Below the pieces are notes generated by a model, which saw only the letters and a program-made list of their open reading frames with translations, was not told the DNA's origin and did not search any database. A DNA stretch of 57,453 nucleotides from positions 1 to 57,453 of the forward strand of contig NZ_AUIF01000057.1 in the NCBI RefSeq assembly GCF_000423565.1, in the 5' to 3' direction. Made by a program: the position numbers and the translations under genes. This DNA is from Runella zeae DSM 19591. GTDB lineage: Bacteria > Bacteroidota > Bacteroidia > Cytophagales > Spirosomataceae. Shown here piece after piece: positions 26,097-34,323 of the stretch. Every line of letters begins with the position of its first letter. Within the stretch, counting starts at the first letter, position 1.

Positions 26097-29000
26097 TTAT
26101 CGCACGATTAGAAATGAAATAAGGTTAAAATCTTCAATACCTTTGAACTTATCTTTAAGAGCTGTGGTACCTCCTGCTTTGAATAAACTGAAAATTTCTT
26201 TTTCTTCTTCTGTTCGAAGTATGGTACCAATACTCTGTTTTAAAAGCGAAGAATAGGCTTCCATATTATGGTATTCATCCGTTTGAACACTCAACGCTTC
26301 ACAAAGTTCTGTCAGAGGTTCACTTTTGCCTTTACACAACATACGCATGGCATCCAGAATTTTTTTTGATTCTACATGATTAAGATAAAGCTCACCGGAG
26401 TTTTTAATGTAGACCAAATAATAAGGATGCAGGCGATTGAGCTTCTTTATATTAACTCCTGAGTTCACATTTTTCAACACAAAGATAACCCCCGATTGTA
26501 AAAGTTCTGTCGATTCTACTACCGCATGAAGTCCCTCAGGTACATGGTTTAATTCTCCATAGGTCTTGATGTAATTGGTAAGGTCAACCCGGAAATCATT
26601 TAGCCCAAGATCAGTAATACTTACTCCTTCTCTTAACTCTTCCAAGTCAATCACTTCATCCTGTAACTTTTGAAGCTGTATTTTACGGTATTCTAAATCT
26701 TTTTCATCTGTATTGAGAATATTATCATCTCCCGTGCTTGCCATATTGCTTATCAGCATTCGGCTTTCTACACGCTGTTTCAGGTTAATGTAGGCATCAA
26801 GGGTAACATCAGGCCAGAAATTGACCATGGTAATGCTCTCATTTTTCGATCCTATTCTATCTATTCGGCCAAAGCGTTGAATGATTCTTACGGGGTTCCA
26901 GTGAATATCATAATTAATCAGATAATCACAATCCTGTAAGTTCTGACCCTCTGAAATACAATCAGTGGCAATCAATAAATCAATGGATTCATTCAGTCGG
27001 GGATACAACTGGGCTTTATCTTTTGATAAGGGTGAAAAACAGGTAAGTAAGGCATTTAAGTCAGAAGATATGGTTTTAGCATTGCTTATTTTTCTTGAAC
27101 CGGTTATTAACGCGGTATTGATGCCATACTTCTCTTTTAGATAACTTTGAATGTTTTCATACAGATAATTTGCCGTATCGGCAAAGGCGGTAAAAATAAT
27201 AGCTTTCTTATTTCCTGGATTGAAAGGTTCTACTATTTTGTTATCCAAAAGAGCGATGAGTTGCTGGAGCTTATAATCTTTCTTACCCCAAATATCTACA
27301 ATACTGTCCCACAATTGGTTAAGTATGATAAGGTCTTCATTTAAATCTTCCTTCCATTTTCGGGTATCCATATCAGAAACATGGACCTTTATTTTTCTGC
27401 CTATTACATTTTCTTCGTCACCCCAATCAGCTTCCCAGTCAAACTCTTCATCATTTAACTTTGCCTGAATTCCTTCATACTCCCCTTTCGCTCCCCGCTC
27501 TATGGTTTTTAGAGCATATTCAATTTGCGTAATAATCCCTTCCAGGGTAATTCTGAATGAATCTACCGAGCTTTCCAGACGCTTCATCAAATTGATACGC
27601 ATCAGAATTTGGAGGCTTTTTTCCCGGTCAATTTGGGTTAATTTCCCTGATTTTACCGTTTTGTCGTATAAATCTGCGTAAAATGTAATCTTGCTTGGTA
27701 AAATATAATTAAGTGGCGAATAAATGGAAAGATTCAGTAAAGTGAGTTTTTCTGCAATATCCACGTAGGTGGCTTCATCATGTTCCGTTAAAGGGCTTTG
27801 AATAGATACAGGCTTATTTCTTTCAGGGAATTTGCCTATTGCCGTTGTATCATAATAAGTGGTGATGTGCTTTCTAGACCGGGCAATGGTTAGAGAGTCA
27901 AGAATCTCAAAAAAATCAAAATCAAGAATATCCAAGAGTTTTTCGGTGGTGCGCTGAGCAGTATCGTACTTGCTCCAACTATTGAAAGCTACCTGTGCCC
28001 TTCGGAATACTACCTCAATCCCTTTTTCTGTATTCAATTTACGGTCAATGTTGGCGGCATTTCCTTCATAGGCCAACGCCAACTGATTTTTAAGGTCATT
28101 AAAACGGTTATTAACGGGGGTAGCGGAAAGCATAAGTACTTTTGTTTCGATGCCTTCCTGGATGATTTTTCGGACTAATTTTTGGTACCTGTTTTCCTTA
28201 CTAATCACCGTATTGTTATTCCTGAAGTTGTGGGATTCATCAATGACAACAAGCCCATAATTGCCCCAGTTGACGGATTCAAGGTTACGACCATTACTCA
28301 TCCCTTTTTCCCGACCGAGGTCCGTGTGGAAAAGTACATCGTATCGAAGGCGATCTCCAGATAAAAAATTGTTTTTATCATTATGGCGATACATGTTCCA
28401 GTTGGCTTCCAGTTTTTTGGGGCAAAGGACCAAAACATCTTTATTACGCATCTCGTAATATTTTATAATCCCGAGGGCCGAAAAGGTTTTACCTAATCCA
28501 ACACTATCGGCCAAAATACACCCATTATATTTCTCAAGTTTGTTGATAGCCCCAATGACGGCATCTCTTTGGAAGTTATAGAGTTTACTCCAAATAATGG
28601 TGTCTTTAAAACCTATTTGGTCATTGGGCAAAGTATCCAGGGACATATCTTGCAGAAAGTCGTTGAAAATATTGTACAGAGTAATGAAGTAAATCAACTC
28701 CGGGCTATTTTCTTTATAAGCACTTTCAAAGTAGTTCTGCACTTTTTGGGTTACATCTTTTAAATCTTCCTCATTCTCCCAAATTTGATTAAACCACTCC
28801 AGATACGCTTGGCTGTCGGGGTAATCTGACTTCTGAATGAGCGTCGGGAAGCCTTTTTTGTGGGTAATTCCCAAATCAGAAGTGGTAAAACTGCTCACAT
28901 TTGAATAGGCGAATTCTTCCGTATTCGGGTTTTGGACATGAATCATGCCGTTGATAGGAAGATTGTAGTGCTTATTGGATTTAAAAACAACCTTTTCTTT

Positions 29001-29324
29001 CACCCATTTAGAACACTCCCGTGCAATGGCCCTTTGGTTCAGCTGGTTTTTTAATCGCAATTCAAATTCTCCGCCACACAATTCCGTTTCCTTGTAGATA
29101 TGGGGAATGTAAAATAAGCGACTTTGCTTCGTGAAGTTTTCTTCAATAAAGGCCGGAGAGCTAAATACGAACCGTAATTCATCTATTTTGTCCAGTTCTT
29201 TTTTTAATGCTTCATACGCGTAAATTGAAAAAGAAGAAGCTGCAATGCTCAGCTTACTGCCTTTCTTAATGCTTCCCTTTAAGTCATCGCCTAAACGACT
29301 GTTTACGTTGTCAATCAGTTTCAT
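26097..29324 (-). CDS. SNF2-family helicase with PLD-like N-terminal domain
   Basis: A 1075-residue DNA translocase. Residues ~15-180 resemble the phospholipase-D-like domain found at the N-terminus of many defence SNF2 proteins (SIKKGSKLSIAASSFSIYA ... SSPAFIEE ... IHVQNP ... SNVSSFTTSDLGIT), but the canonical HxK(x4)D residues are not intact, so nuclease activity is doubtful. The ATPase core follows: Walker A DSVGLGKT (273-280), DESHNFRN (362-369), LMLSATPVNNR (motif III), and in the second RecA lobe IIFTAFADTANY, LLIATDCISEGQNLQDCD and RIIQRFGRIDRIGS (motif VI). It lies 4 bp after the Res fusion gene. It probably moves along DNA to help restriction or clear bound proteins. Confidence 0.92.
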   Translation of the reverse strand: MKLIDNVNSRLGDDLKGSIKKGSKLSIAASSFSIYAYEALKKELDKIDELRFVFSSPAFIEENFTKQSRLFYIPHIYKETELCGGEFELRLKNQLNQRAIARECSKWVKEKVVFKSNKHYNLPINGMIHVQNPNTEEFAYSNVSSFTTSDLGITHKKGFPTLIQKSDYPDSQAYLEWFNQIWENEEDLKDVTQKVQNYFESAYKENSPELIYFITLYNIFNDFLQDMSLDTLPNDQIGFKDTIIWSKLYNFQRDAVIGAINKLEKYNGCILADSVGLGKTFSALGIIKYYEMRNKDVLVLCPKKLEANWNMYRHNDKNNFLSGDRLRYDVLFHTDLGREKGMSNGRNLESVNWGNYGLVVIDESHNFRNNNTVISKENRYQKLVRKIIQEGIETKVLMLSATPVNNRFNDLKNQLALAYEGNAANIDRKLNTEKGIEVVFRRAQVAFNSWSKYDTAQRTTEKLLDILDFDFFEILDSLTIARSRKHITTYYDTTAIGKFPERNKPVSIQSPLTEHDEATYVDIAEKLTLLNLSIYSPLNYILPSKITFYADLYDKTVKSGKLTQIDREKSLQILMRINLMKRLESSVDSFRITLEGIITQIEYALKTIERGAKGEYEGIQAKLNDEEFDWEADWGDEENVIGRKIKVHVSDMDTRKWKEDLNEDLIILNQLWDSIVDIWGKKDYKLQQLIALLDNKIVEPFNPGNKKAIIFTAFADTANYLYENIQSYLKEKYGINTALITGSRKISNAKTISSDLNALLTCFSPLSKDKAQLYPRLNESIDLLIATDCISEGQNLQDCDYLINYDIHWNPVRIIQRFGRIDRIGSKNESITMVNFWPDVTLDAYINLKQRVESRMLISNMASTGDDNILNTDEKDLEYRKIQLQKLQDEVIDLEELREGVSITDLGLNDFRVDLTNYIKTYGELNHVPEGLHAVVESTELLQSGVIFVLKNVNSGVNIKKLNRLHPYYLVYIKNSGELYLNHVESKKILDAMRMLCKGKSEPLTELCEALSVQTDEYHNMEAYSSLLKQSIGTILRTEEEKEIFSLFKAGGTTALKDKFKGIEDFNLISFLIVR

Positions 29325-29328
29325 ACGA

Positions 29329-32300
29329 CTACTTCAATTGTACAATGTCCATCAGCTTTCCATAACTGCTTATTTTCTCAAATTTAACTTCTCCGGCACT
29401 TATTTCTTTAAAGTGCTCGGTAGCACAATGAATTTTAAGCTTTTCTATTTCTCGCAGTTCCATGTCAGAGTCTGTACCTTTGGTTTCGGTCACAAAATAA
29501 ATGTGGCGTACTTTTTCTTTATCAAAAACAATCGCCCAGTCGGGACTGTAATTGGCCACCGGTGTAGAAATATAAAAGCTTTTGGGCAGTTTGGCGTAGA
29601 CTACCACCTCTGTGCTGTTTTCCAGTGCTTTTGCAAAATCTGATTCAATGGCAGAATCGGAATTGAGGTAATCATATATGTGCTTTTTCAATAATTCGGC
29701 ATTCCGAAGTACCGATTTATCGTTGGCAAATACGGTTTTGGCGTCATGCCTTTCTTCAATTTTATGATAAACAATGTTGTTGATAATCAGGCTCGCCTTT
29801 ACATCGTTGATGAGCCGGCTGCACTTGGCAATGAATTCTTCGGGGTTCTTGCGCAGCAGTAGAAACTTTTCCTCTTTGATTGCTTTCAGGATTGCCACAA
29901 TAGTGGCTCTGGTTAAATGAGTACGAACTTCTATTTCACCCACAATGTCGTACACTGCGTTGGTGTACAGGTCGTTTTTAAGTTTAAGACTTTGCCGTTC
30001 TGATTCTTTAATCAAAGAGCCTTCCTGCATTTGCTCTTTGGTACCATCCTGTAACTCCCCCGTTTTAACCTCATAAGCTCGGTCACCAATATGCAGCTGG
30101 GCGTTGATTCTGACTTTGCTGTCGTGTATCAGCTTTTCAGAATCAAACTGTACTTCATAGATACTTTTTAGGTTGATTTTTTCCCAAAGTGCCTGAAATT
30201 CTTTCTTTTTGAAGTTTTGATTGGTGTTGAGTACAATGGTCTGCCTTTCATCTACTGCCTTAAATGCTTCTCCCGTATAGACTGACCTAAGCAACTTAAC
30301 GACAGAATCTCTAAAGTGCTCTAGTTTTTCGGGTAGGGGGACTTTATTTTGCTCTATCAACTCTCTGCCCTCAGGCGTAATTTTATCATCGTCGTCGATT
30401 ATATCGTGCTTATAGAGCAGTTTATTCAACTTTTTGGCATCGTCTTCGGTAAGTCGGTATTCTTCTTCTTTTTCATTGCGTACCACCTTTCCCACAAAAT
30501 ACTTTACTTCCGCTTTTTGCGGGCGGTCTTTGAGGGTGGCCGCAATCTCCTGCTGTAAGCCTCTGGCAAATGCTTCATAACTTTCTGAAGCAATGACCGT
30601 AAGTTTGTTTATTTCGTGTACTTGGTCGCCTACGGCTTCAAAGTCTAAGCGATTCCCGTTGGCGTTGACACACAAGCGCATCCCCCGTCCCACCTCCTGT
30701 CTTCTTCGGGTTTGGCTTCCACTGTCAGCATTTTTCAAGGCGCATATCTGAAATACGTTAGGATTGTCCCAGCCTTCTTTCAGAGCAGAGTGAGAGAAGA
30801 TAAACCGTACGGGTTCCTCAAAACTCATCAGGCGCTCTTTATCCTTCATAATGAGATCGTAAGCTGAAATATCATCCGATTCTTCACTTCCTTTCTTTAA
30901 GGTTGGGTCAATGGATTTGCCCTTTTTATCAATGGAAAAATACCCTTCGTGTATCCTGTGCGCTTCATCTCGCTTCAGGTATTCTTCATAACTGCTTGGC
31001 ATATAGCCTCTATGCACTTGACTTGGATCGGTAGCATGAAGGTACTCGTTGTATTCCTGCTGAAAAAGGTCTAAGAAATCACTGCGGACGAGATTGTACT
31101 CCTCTTCAAAGATTTTGGCGTATTCTCCCAACGCCTGCTCACCTGCGTCATCATATACCCGGTATTTTTCAACTGAATCAATGAAGAAAAGGGAAAGCAC
31201 TTTAACACCACTTTCAAAGAGTTGTTTCTCCTTTTGCAGGTGTGACTTGATACATTCCCGTATCTGCACTCTGCGAAAAGTACTTTCATCTTTATCATTA
31301 TGAATATCGCCGGGGTAAATGTCCTCGCCACCAACGACTACTTTGTTGAGATAACCGTTTATTTCGGTGATTGTCTGGTTTTTGTACGCGGGAATATTGC
31401 CCGAAAGTTCATAAAGGTTGGCTCCTTCACTTAATTTCTGCCGCACTTTTTTGATTCCTTCGCCTGCTCTTTTTTCAAATTCCACCACGGCAAAGGGCGG
31501 TTTGGTGGTACTAAGGCTGATTTGCTCCAAATACAGGTAGCCGGTGGTACCGGTAGAACCTTTCAGACTGATGCCCTTTACCTGTATTTTCTTCACGAGG
31601 CGTTTGTTGTAGGCATCCAGGGCATCCAATCGAAACACTTTGTTGTATTCTACTTTGTGGGTGGCTGAATAGCGCAGCGTAAACAACGGATTGAAGTCTT
31701 GCATACTTCTGAGGGTTTTGTCTCCATCCACAGATTGCGGCTCGTCAATGATCAGGATAGGATTGGTTTGGGCAATAATATCAATCGGTTTGCGGGTACC
31801 AAATTGGTCCAGTTCCTGATAAATTCTTCGGGCATCGGCGCCGTTTGCATTGAAGGCCTGCGTATTGATAATCATGACGCTGATGCGACTGTCGGACGCA
31901 AAATTTTCTATGTCCTGAGGGCGGCCTGAATTATAAATAAAGGGGCTGATTTTGTGCCCGTACAGCTCCTGAAAGTGGTCTTGGGTGACTTCAAACGACT
32001 TTAAAACTCCTTCCCGAATGGCAATACTCGGCACTATGACAATGTACTTACTCCAGCCGTATTGTTTGTGAAGATCATACATGGTGCGGATGTAGGTATA
32101 GGTTTTTCCCGTACCCGTTTCCATTTCAATGGTGAAGTTGTAGCCTAAATGTACTCCCTTGGGGCGCTCTATCTGTTGACTTTCGTGCAGGTCGTTTTGC
32201 TGCTGTACTGCCTGAATGTTTTTGAGTATTTGTGAGTCGGAAAGTTGAATGGGGCTGTTGCGGTAGCCTATTTCTTCCAATACCACAACTTCTGCCTGTG

Positions 32301-33327
32301 GAGCCCCTCCGGCGGCGGCTATTTTAGCTTTTCTCAATAAATCTTTTGCTCTTTCCAACGTAAATCGGTTGGTTTTGAGGGGCTGTCCCGCAAAGCAATC
32401 AACAATGGCTTTTACCGCCTGAACCTGAAAGTCCTGCTCTTTAAATTGTAACTTCATTTTACCTGTCAGTGTATCAAACGATTTTTTATTCGTGTATTTC
32501 AGGCCTTTTTGAAAAGCGCTCAGTACTTCTACGCTGTAACTTATTTCCCAACCCTTTATTTGTGCCCACCTTTGAGCGATAGGTGAAGTCTCCGGCGTCC
32601 TTAGCTGCGTTTCAATAAGACCGGATATTCTGCCAAAGAGTGCTTCATTTTGCCTAATGAAGAATACGGCTTTTCTTCCCAAAACTTCAGCGGCAATTTT
32701 CAGTCGGTCAAACTCCTCCGATTCTAAAAATGTGTCGTGGTAATGGTCCAGTATCTCCTCTTCATTCAAATCATAATAATGGTCTATGATTTTCAGGATG
32801 TCGGCTATATCATTTTCACGCTCTTCCGGGCGGTCGCTCCAAGCCACCAGCTTCAACAATACCATTCCCGGCAACGTCGGAATACCTATTACTTTTTCCT
32901 CTATATGTACCTGTTCGGCATTCTGAAGCACTTCTGTAAATCCCAAAACATGTAAGTACGAGTACATTTTTGCAAACCGGACTGTATCGTTTTGCGCAAT
33001 TTCTCCAAAAGGCAAAATATCTATCACAGCGTTTTTGTCAGCGTAATAGAAGGTCCAAGGCGCTGATATTTTTTCAAATTTTCTTTTTTCCAGCTCGGCT
33101 ACAATTTGCTCATACTGCGGCATATCGGAGACCATGACGGCAAAATCAATGTCTTTGGTAGAACGCCCGGGTAAGATGCCTTGCTTCAACAGTTGAAGGG
33201 CAATGGCATTGGCTCCAATCAAATAGAATGGTACCTGAAGTTCCGACATGACTTCATCAATCTGATCGAACACCTCCCTGAAGTAGGGGATGGCCAGTTC
33301 TTTATAGGTTTGGTTCGATAAATTCAT
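29329..33327 (-). CDS. AbiEii-like nucleotidyltransferase fused to type III restriction subunit Res
   Basis: A single 1332-residue frame joining two proteins normally encoded apart. Residues ~1-280 match AbiEii/COG4849 nucleotidyltransferases: FYLIGANAIALQLL (~35-48), GRSTKDIDFAVMV with Asp59/Asp61, VIDILPFG with the third acid Asp103, and the family tract LPGMVLLKLVAWSDRPEERE followed by NDIADILKII. Residues ~290-1332 are a complete Res: METGTGKTY Walker A (402-410), ILIIDEPQS (525-532), LRYSATHK, a second RecA lobe with FIFSHSALKEGWDNPNVFQI and RRRQEVGRGMRL, and a C-terminal PD-(D/E)xK nuclease (SPDWAIVF, ETKG; Asp1263, Glu1281, Lys1283). Res alone is usually ~1000 residues, so the extra ~280 are an added domain. 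It overlaps the AbiEi-like gene by 26 bp, as a toxin gene does its antitoxin. Confidence 0.9.
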   Translation of the reverse strand: MNLSNQTYKELAIPYFREVFDQIDEVMSELQVPFYLIGANAIALQLLKQGILPGRSTKDIDFAVMVSDMPQYEQIVAELEKRKFEKISAPWTFYYADKNAVIDILPFGEIAQNDTVRFAKMYSYLHVLGFTEVLQNAEQVHIEEKVIGIPTLPGMVLLKLVAWSDRPEERENDIADILKIIDHYYDLNEEEILDHYHDTFLESEEFDRLKIAAEVLGRKAVFFIRQNEALFGRISGLIETQLRTPETSPIAQRWAQIKGWEISYSVEVLSAFQKGLKYTNKKSFDTLTGKMKLQFKEQDFQVQAVKAIVDCFAGQPLKTNRFTLERAKDLLRKAKIAAAGGAPQAEVVVLEEIGYRNSPIQLSDSQILKNIQAVQQQNDLHESQQIERPKGVHLGYNFTIEMETGTGKTYTYIRTMYDLHKQYGWSKYIVIVPSIAIREGVLKSFEVTQDHFQELYGHKISPFIYNSGRPQDIENFASDSRISVMIINTQAFNANGADARRIYQELDQFGTRKPIDIIAQTNPILIIDEPQSVDGDKTLRSMQDFNPLFTLRYSATHKVEYNKVFRLDALDAYNKRLVKKIQVKGISLKGSTGTTGYLYLEQISLSTTKPPFAVVEFEKRAGEGIKKVRQKLSEGANLYELSGNIPAYKNQTITEINGYLNKVVVGGEDIYPGDIHNDKDESTFRRVQIRECIKSHLQKEKQLFESGVKVLSLFFIDSVEKYRVYDDAGEQALGEYAKIFEEEYNLVRSDFLDLFQQEYNEYLHATDPSQVHRGYMPSSYEEYLKRDEAHRIHEGYFSIDKKGKSIDPTLKKGSEESDDISAYDLIMKDKERLMSFEEPVRFIFSHSALKEGWDNPNVFQICALKNADSGSQTRRRQEVGRGMRLCVNANGNRLDFEAVGDQVHEINKLTVIASESYEAFARGLQQEIAATLKDRPQKAEVKYFVGKVVRNEKEEEYRLTEDDAKKLNKLLYKHDIIDDDDKITPEGRELIEQNKVPLPEKLEHFRDSVVKLLRSVYTGEAFKAVDERQTIVLNTNQNFKKKEFQALWEKINLKSIYEVQFDSEKLIHDSKVRINAQLHIGDRAYEVKTGELQDGTKEQMQEGSLIKESERQSLKLKNDLYTNAVYDIVGEIEVRTHLTRATIVAILKAIKEEKFLLLRKNPEEFIAKCSRLINDVKASLIINNIVYHKIEERHDAKTVFANDKSVLRNAELLKKHIYDYLNSDSAIESDFAKALENSTEVVVYAKLPKSFYISTPVANYSPDWAIVFDKEKVRHIYFVTETKGTDSDMELREIEKLKIHCATEHFKEISAGEVKFEKISSYGKLMDIVQLK

Positions 33328-34258
33328 GATAGATCATTTGCGCGGTTTCCGTATTTCGCTTGCCGCCTTCCAATACTAAATCGGCATAGACAATGAGTGG
33401 AGGAGCGGTTTTGAATTGTTCTACCTCCCAGAAAGCCTCATACACGTATATTTCACCTTTGGCATCCGGAACTATTCGGTAGTTTCTGATCAATTCATTT
33501 CGGCTTTCCTTGGTATAAAGCGTCAGTTTCTCCGCTCGCAGATAGTTTGTCAACAGCTCCCCTGCCGGCTCTCCTCCCCATACGGTTGTGGCCTTTAGTG
33601 GCAGTGTTCTCCAGTCTGATTTACAGGTATATCGGCCTAAGGCAAGTTTGGGTTTTAGGACTAACTCATAGTTTTCGATAAATTTATCCAGCAGCCCTTT
33701 ACGATTGTCCCATATGTATTTTCCTTTGGTATAAGGGAGCAAAAATTTAAGCTTGGTCAGCCCCTCTATCACCTGTGGGATGTTTCCTAAAGCCACACCG
33801 GTTTTTTCGGCAATGATGCGTTGCGGCTCGTTGACCAACTCAGGATTCTGCCACAATTGAAACAGCACTTTTAGCCCTGTTTTGGTAAAAGCTCGGTTTC
33901 CGGTCTCTTTTTTGACGGTAAGGGCTTTCATTCCTTCTATCCAGACAAACACCCCGTTGTGGTTGATGTAGGCATTCCCGCTTTCTTCGATGTAGGCGAT
34001 ACGGTTTTCTCGTAAGCCCTGGCGAATGGCAGGGGGTATTTGTTGAGCCAACAGTATCAAAGGAAAGAAGCCTTCGGCGCGTCCAATGGGCACGTGCTGT
34101 ACTCTTTTCTTTACGTCTGCTCTGAACCGAAGCGATTTCCCGTTGATGGTCAACTCTAAAAATGGACCCGTTTGACCCCTTTTATCAATCCATTGGCAGT
34201 CAAACCCGGTGTTTGCTTTAAAAGCTTCCGGGATGTTTTCAGATAGCGTCTCTTCCAT
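33302..34258 (-). CDS. AbiEi-like antitoxin (type IV toxin-antitoxin regulator)
   Basis: A 318-residue cytoplasmic protein like the AbiEi_2 (DUF2186/COG4861) group that pairs with COG4849 nucleotidyltransferases. The N-terminal part (~50-120) has GFFPLILLAQQIPPAIRQGL, RENRIAYIEESGNAYINHNG. A winged-helix region at ~125-185 reads TKTGLKVLFQLWQNPELVN, PQRIIAEKTGVALGNIPQVI and EGLTKLKFL. The characteristic WGGEPAGELLTNYLRAEKLTLYT block lies at ~228-250. AbiEi proteins repress their own promoter and counter the AbiEii toxin. A perfect nested dyad lies just upstream (34271-34323). The 26-bp overlap with the toxin-Res gene points to coupled translation. Assignment to the family is fairly sure; antitoxin function is inferred. 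Confidence 0.85.
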   Translation of the reverse strand: MEETLSENIPEAFKANTGFDCQWIDKRGQTGPFLELTINGKSLRFRADVKKRVQHVPIGRAEGFFPLILLAQQIPPAIRQGLRENRIAYIEESGNAYINHNGVFVWIEGMKALTVKKETGNRAFTKTGLKVLFQLWQNPELVNEPQRIIAEKTGVALGNIPQVIEGLTKLKFLLPYTKGKYIWDNRKGLLDKFIENYELVLKPKLALGRYTCKSDWRTLPLKATTVWGGEPAGELLTNYLRAEKLTLYTKESRNELIRNYRIVPDAKGEIYVYEAFWEVEQFKTAPPLIVYADLVLEGGKRNTETAQMIYHEFIEPNL

Positions 34259-34270
34259 GATAGGTATGTT

Positions 34271-34323
34271 TGTTCACAAATATACAATGTTCAAAATAAA
34301 TGAACAAACCAAATTTGTGAACA
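34271..34323. promoter_or_regulatory. Nested perfect dyad, probable AbiEi operator
   Basis: The outer arms TGTTCACAAAT (34271-34281) and ATTTGTGAACA (34313-34323) and the inner arms TGTTCA (34288-34293) and TGAACA (34301-34306) are perfect inverted repeats. Both pairs are centred on the same base, 34297. Together they fill the 65-bp gap between the mod stop and the AbiEi-like start. This suggests cooperative binding of the antitoxin at an internal promoter of the operon. Confidence 0.8.
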
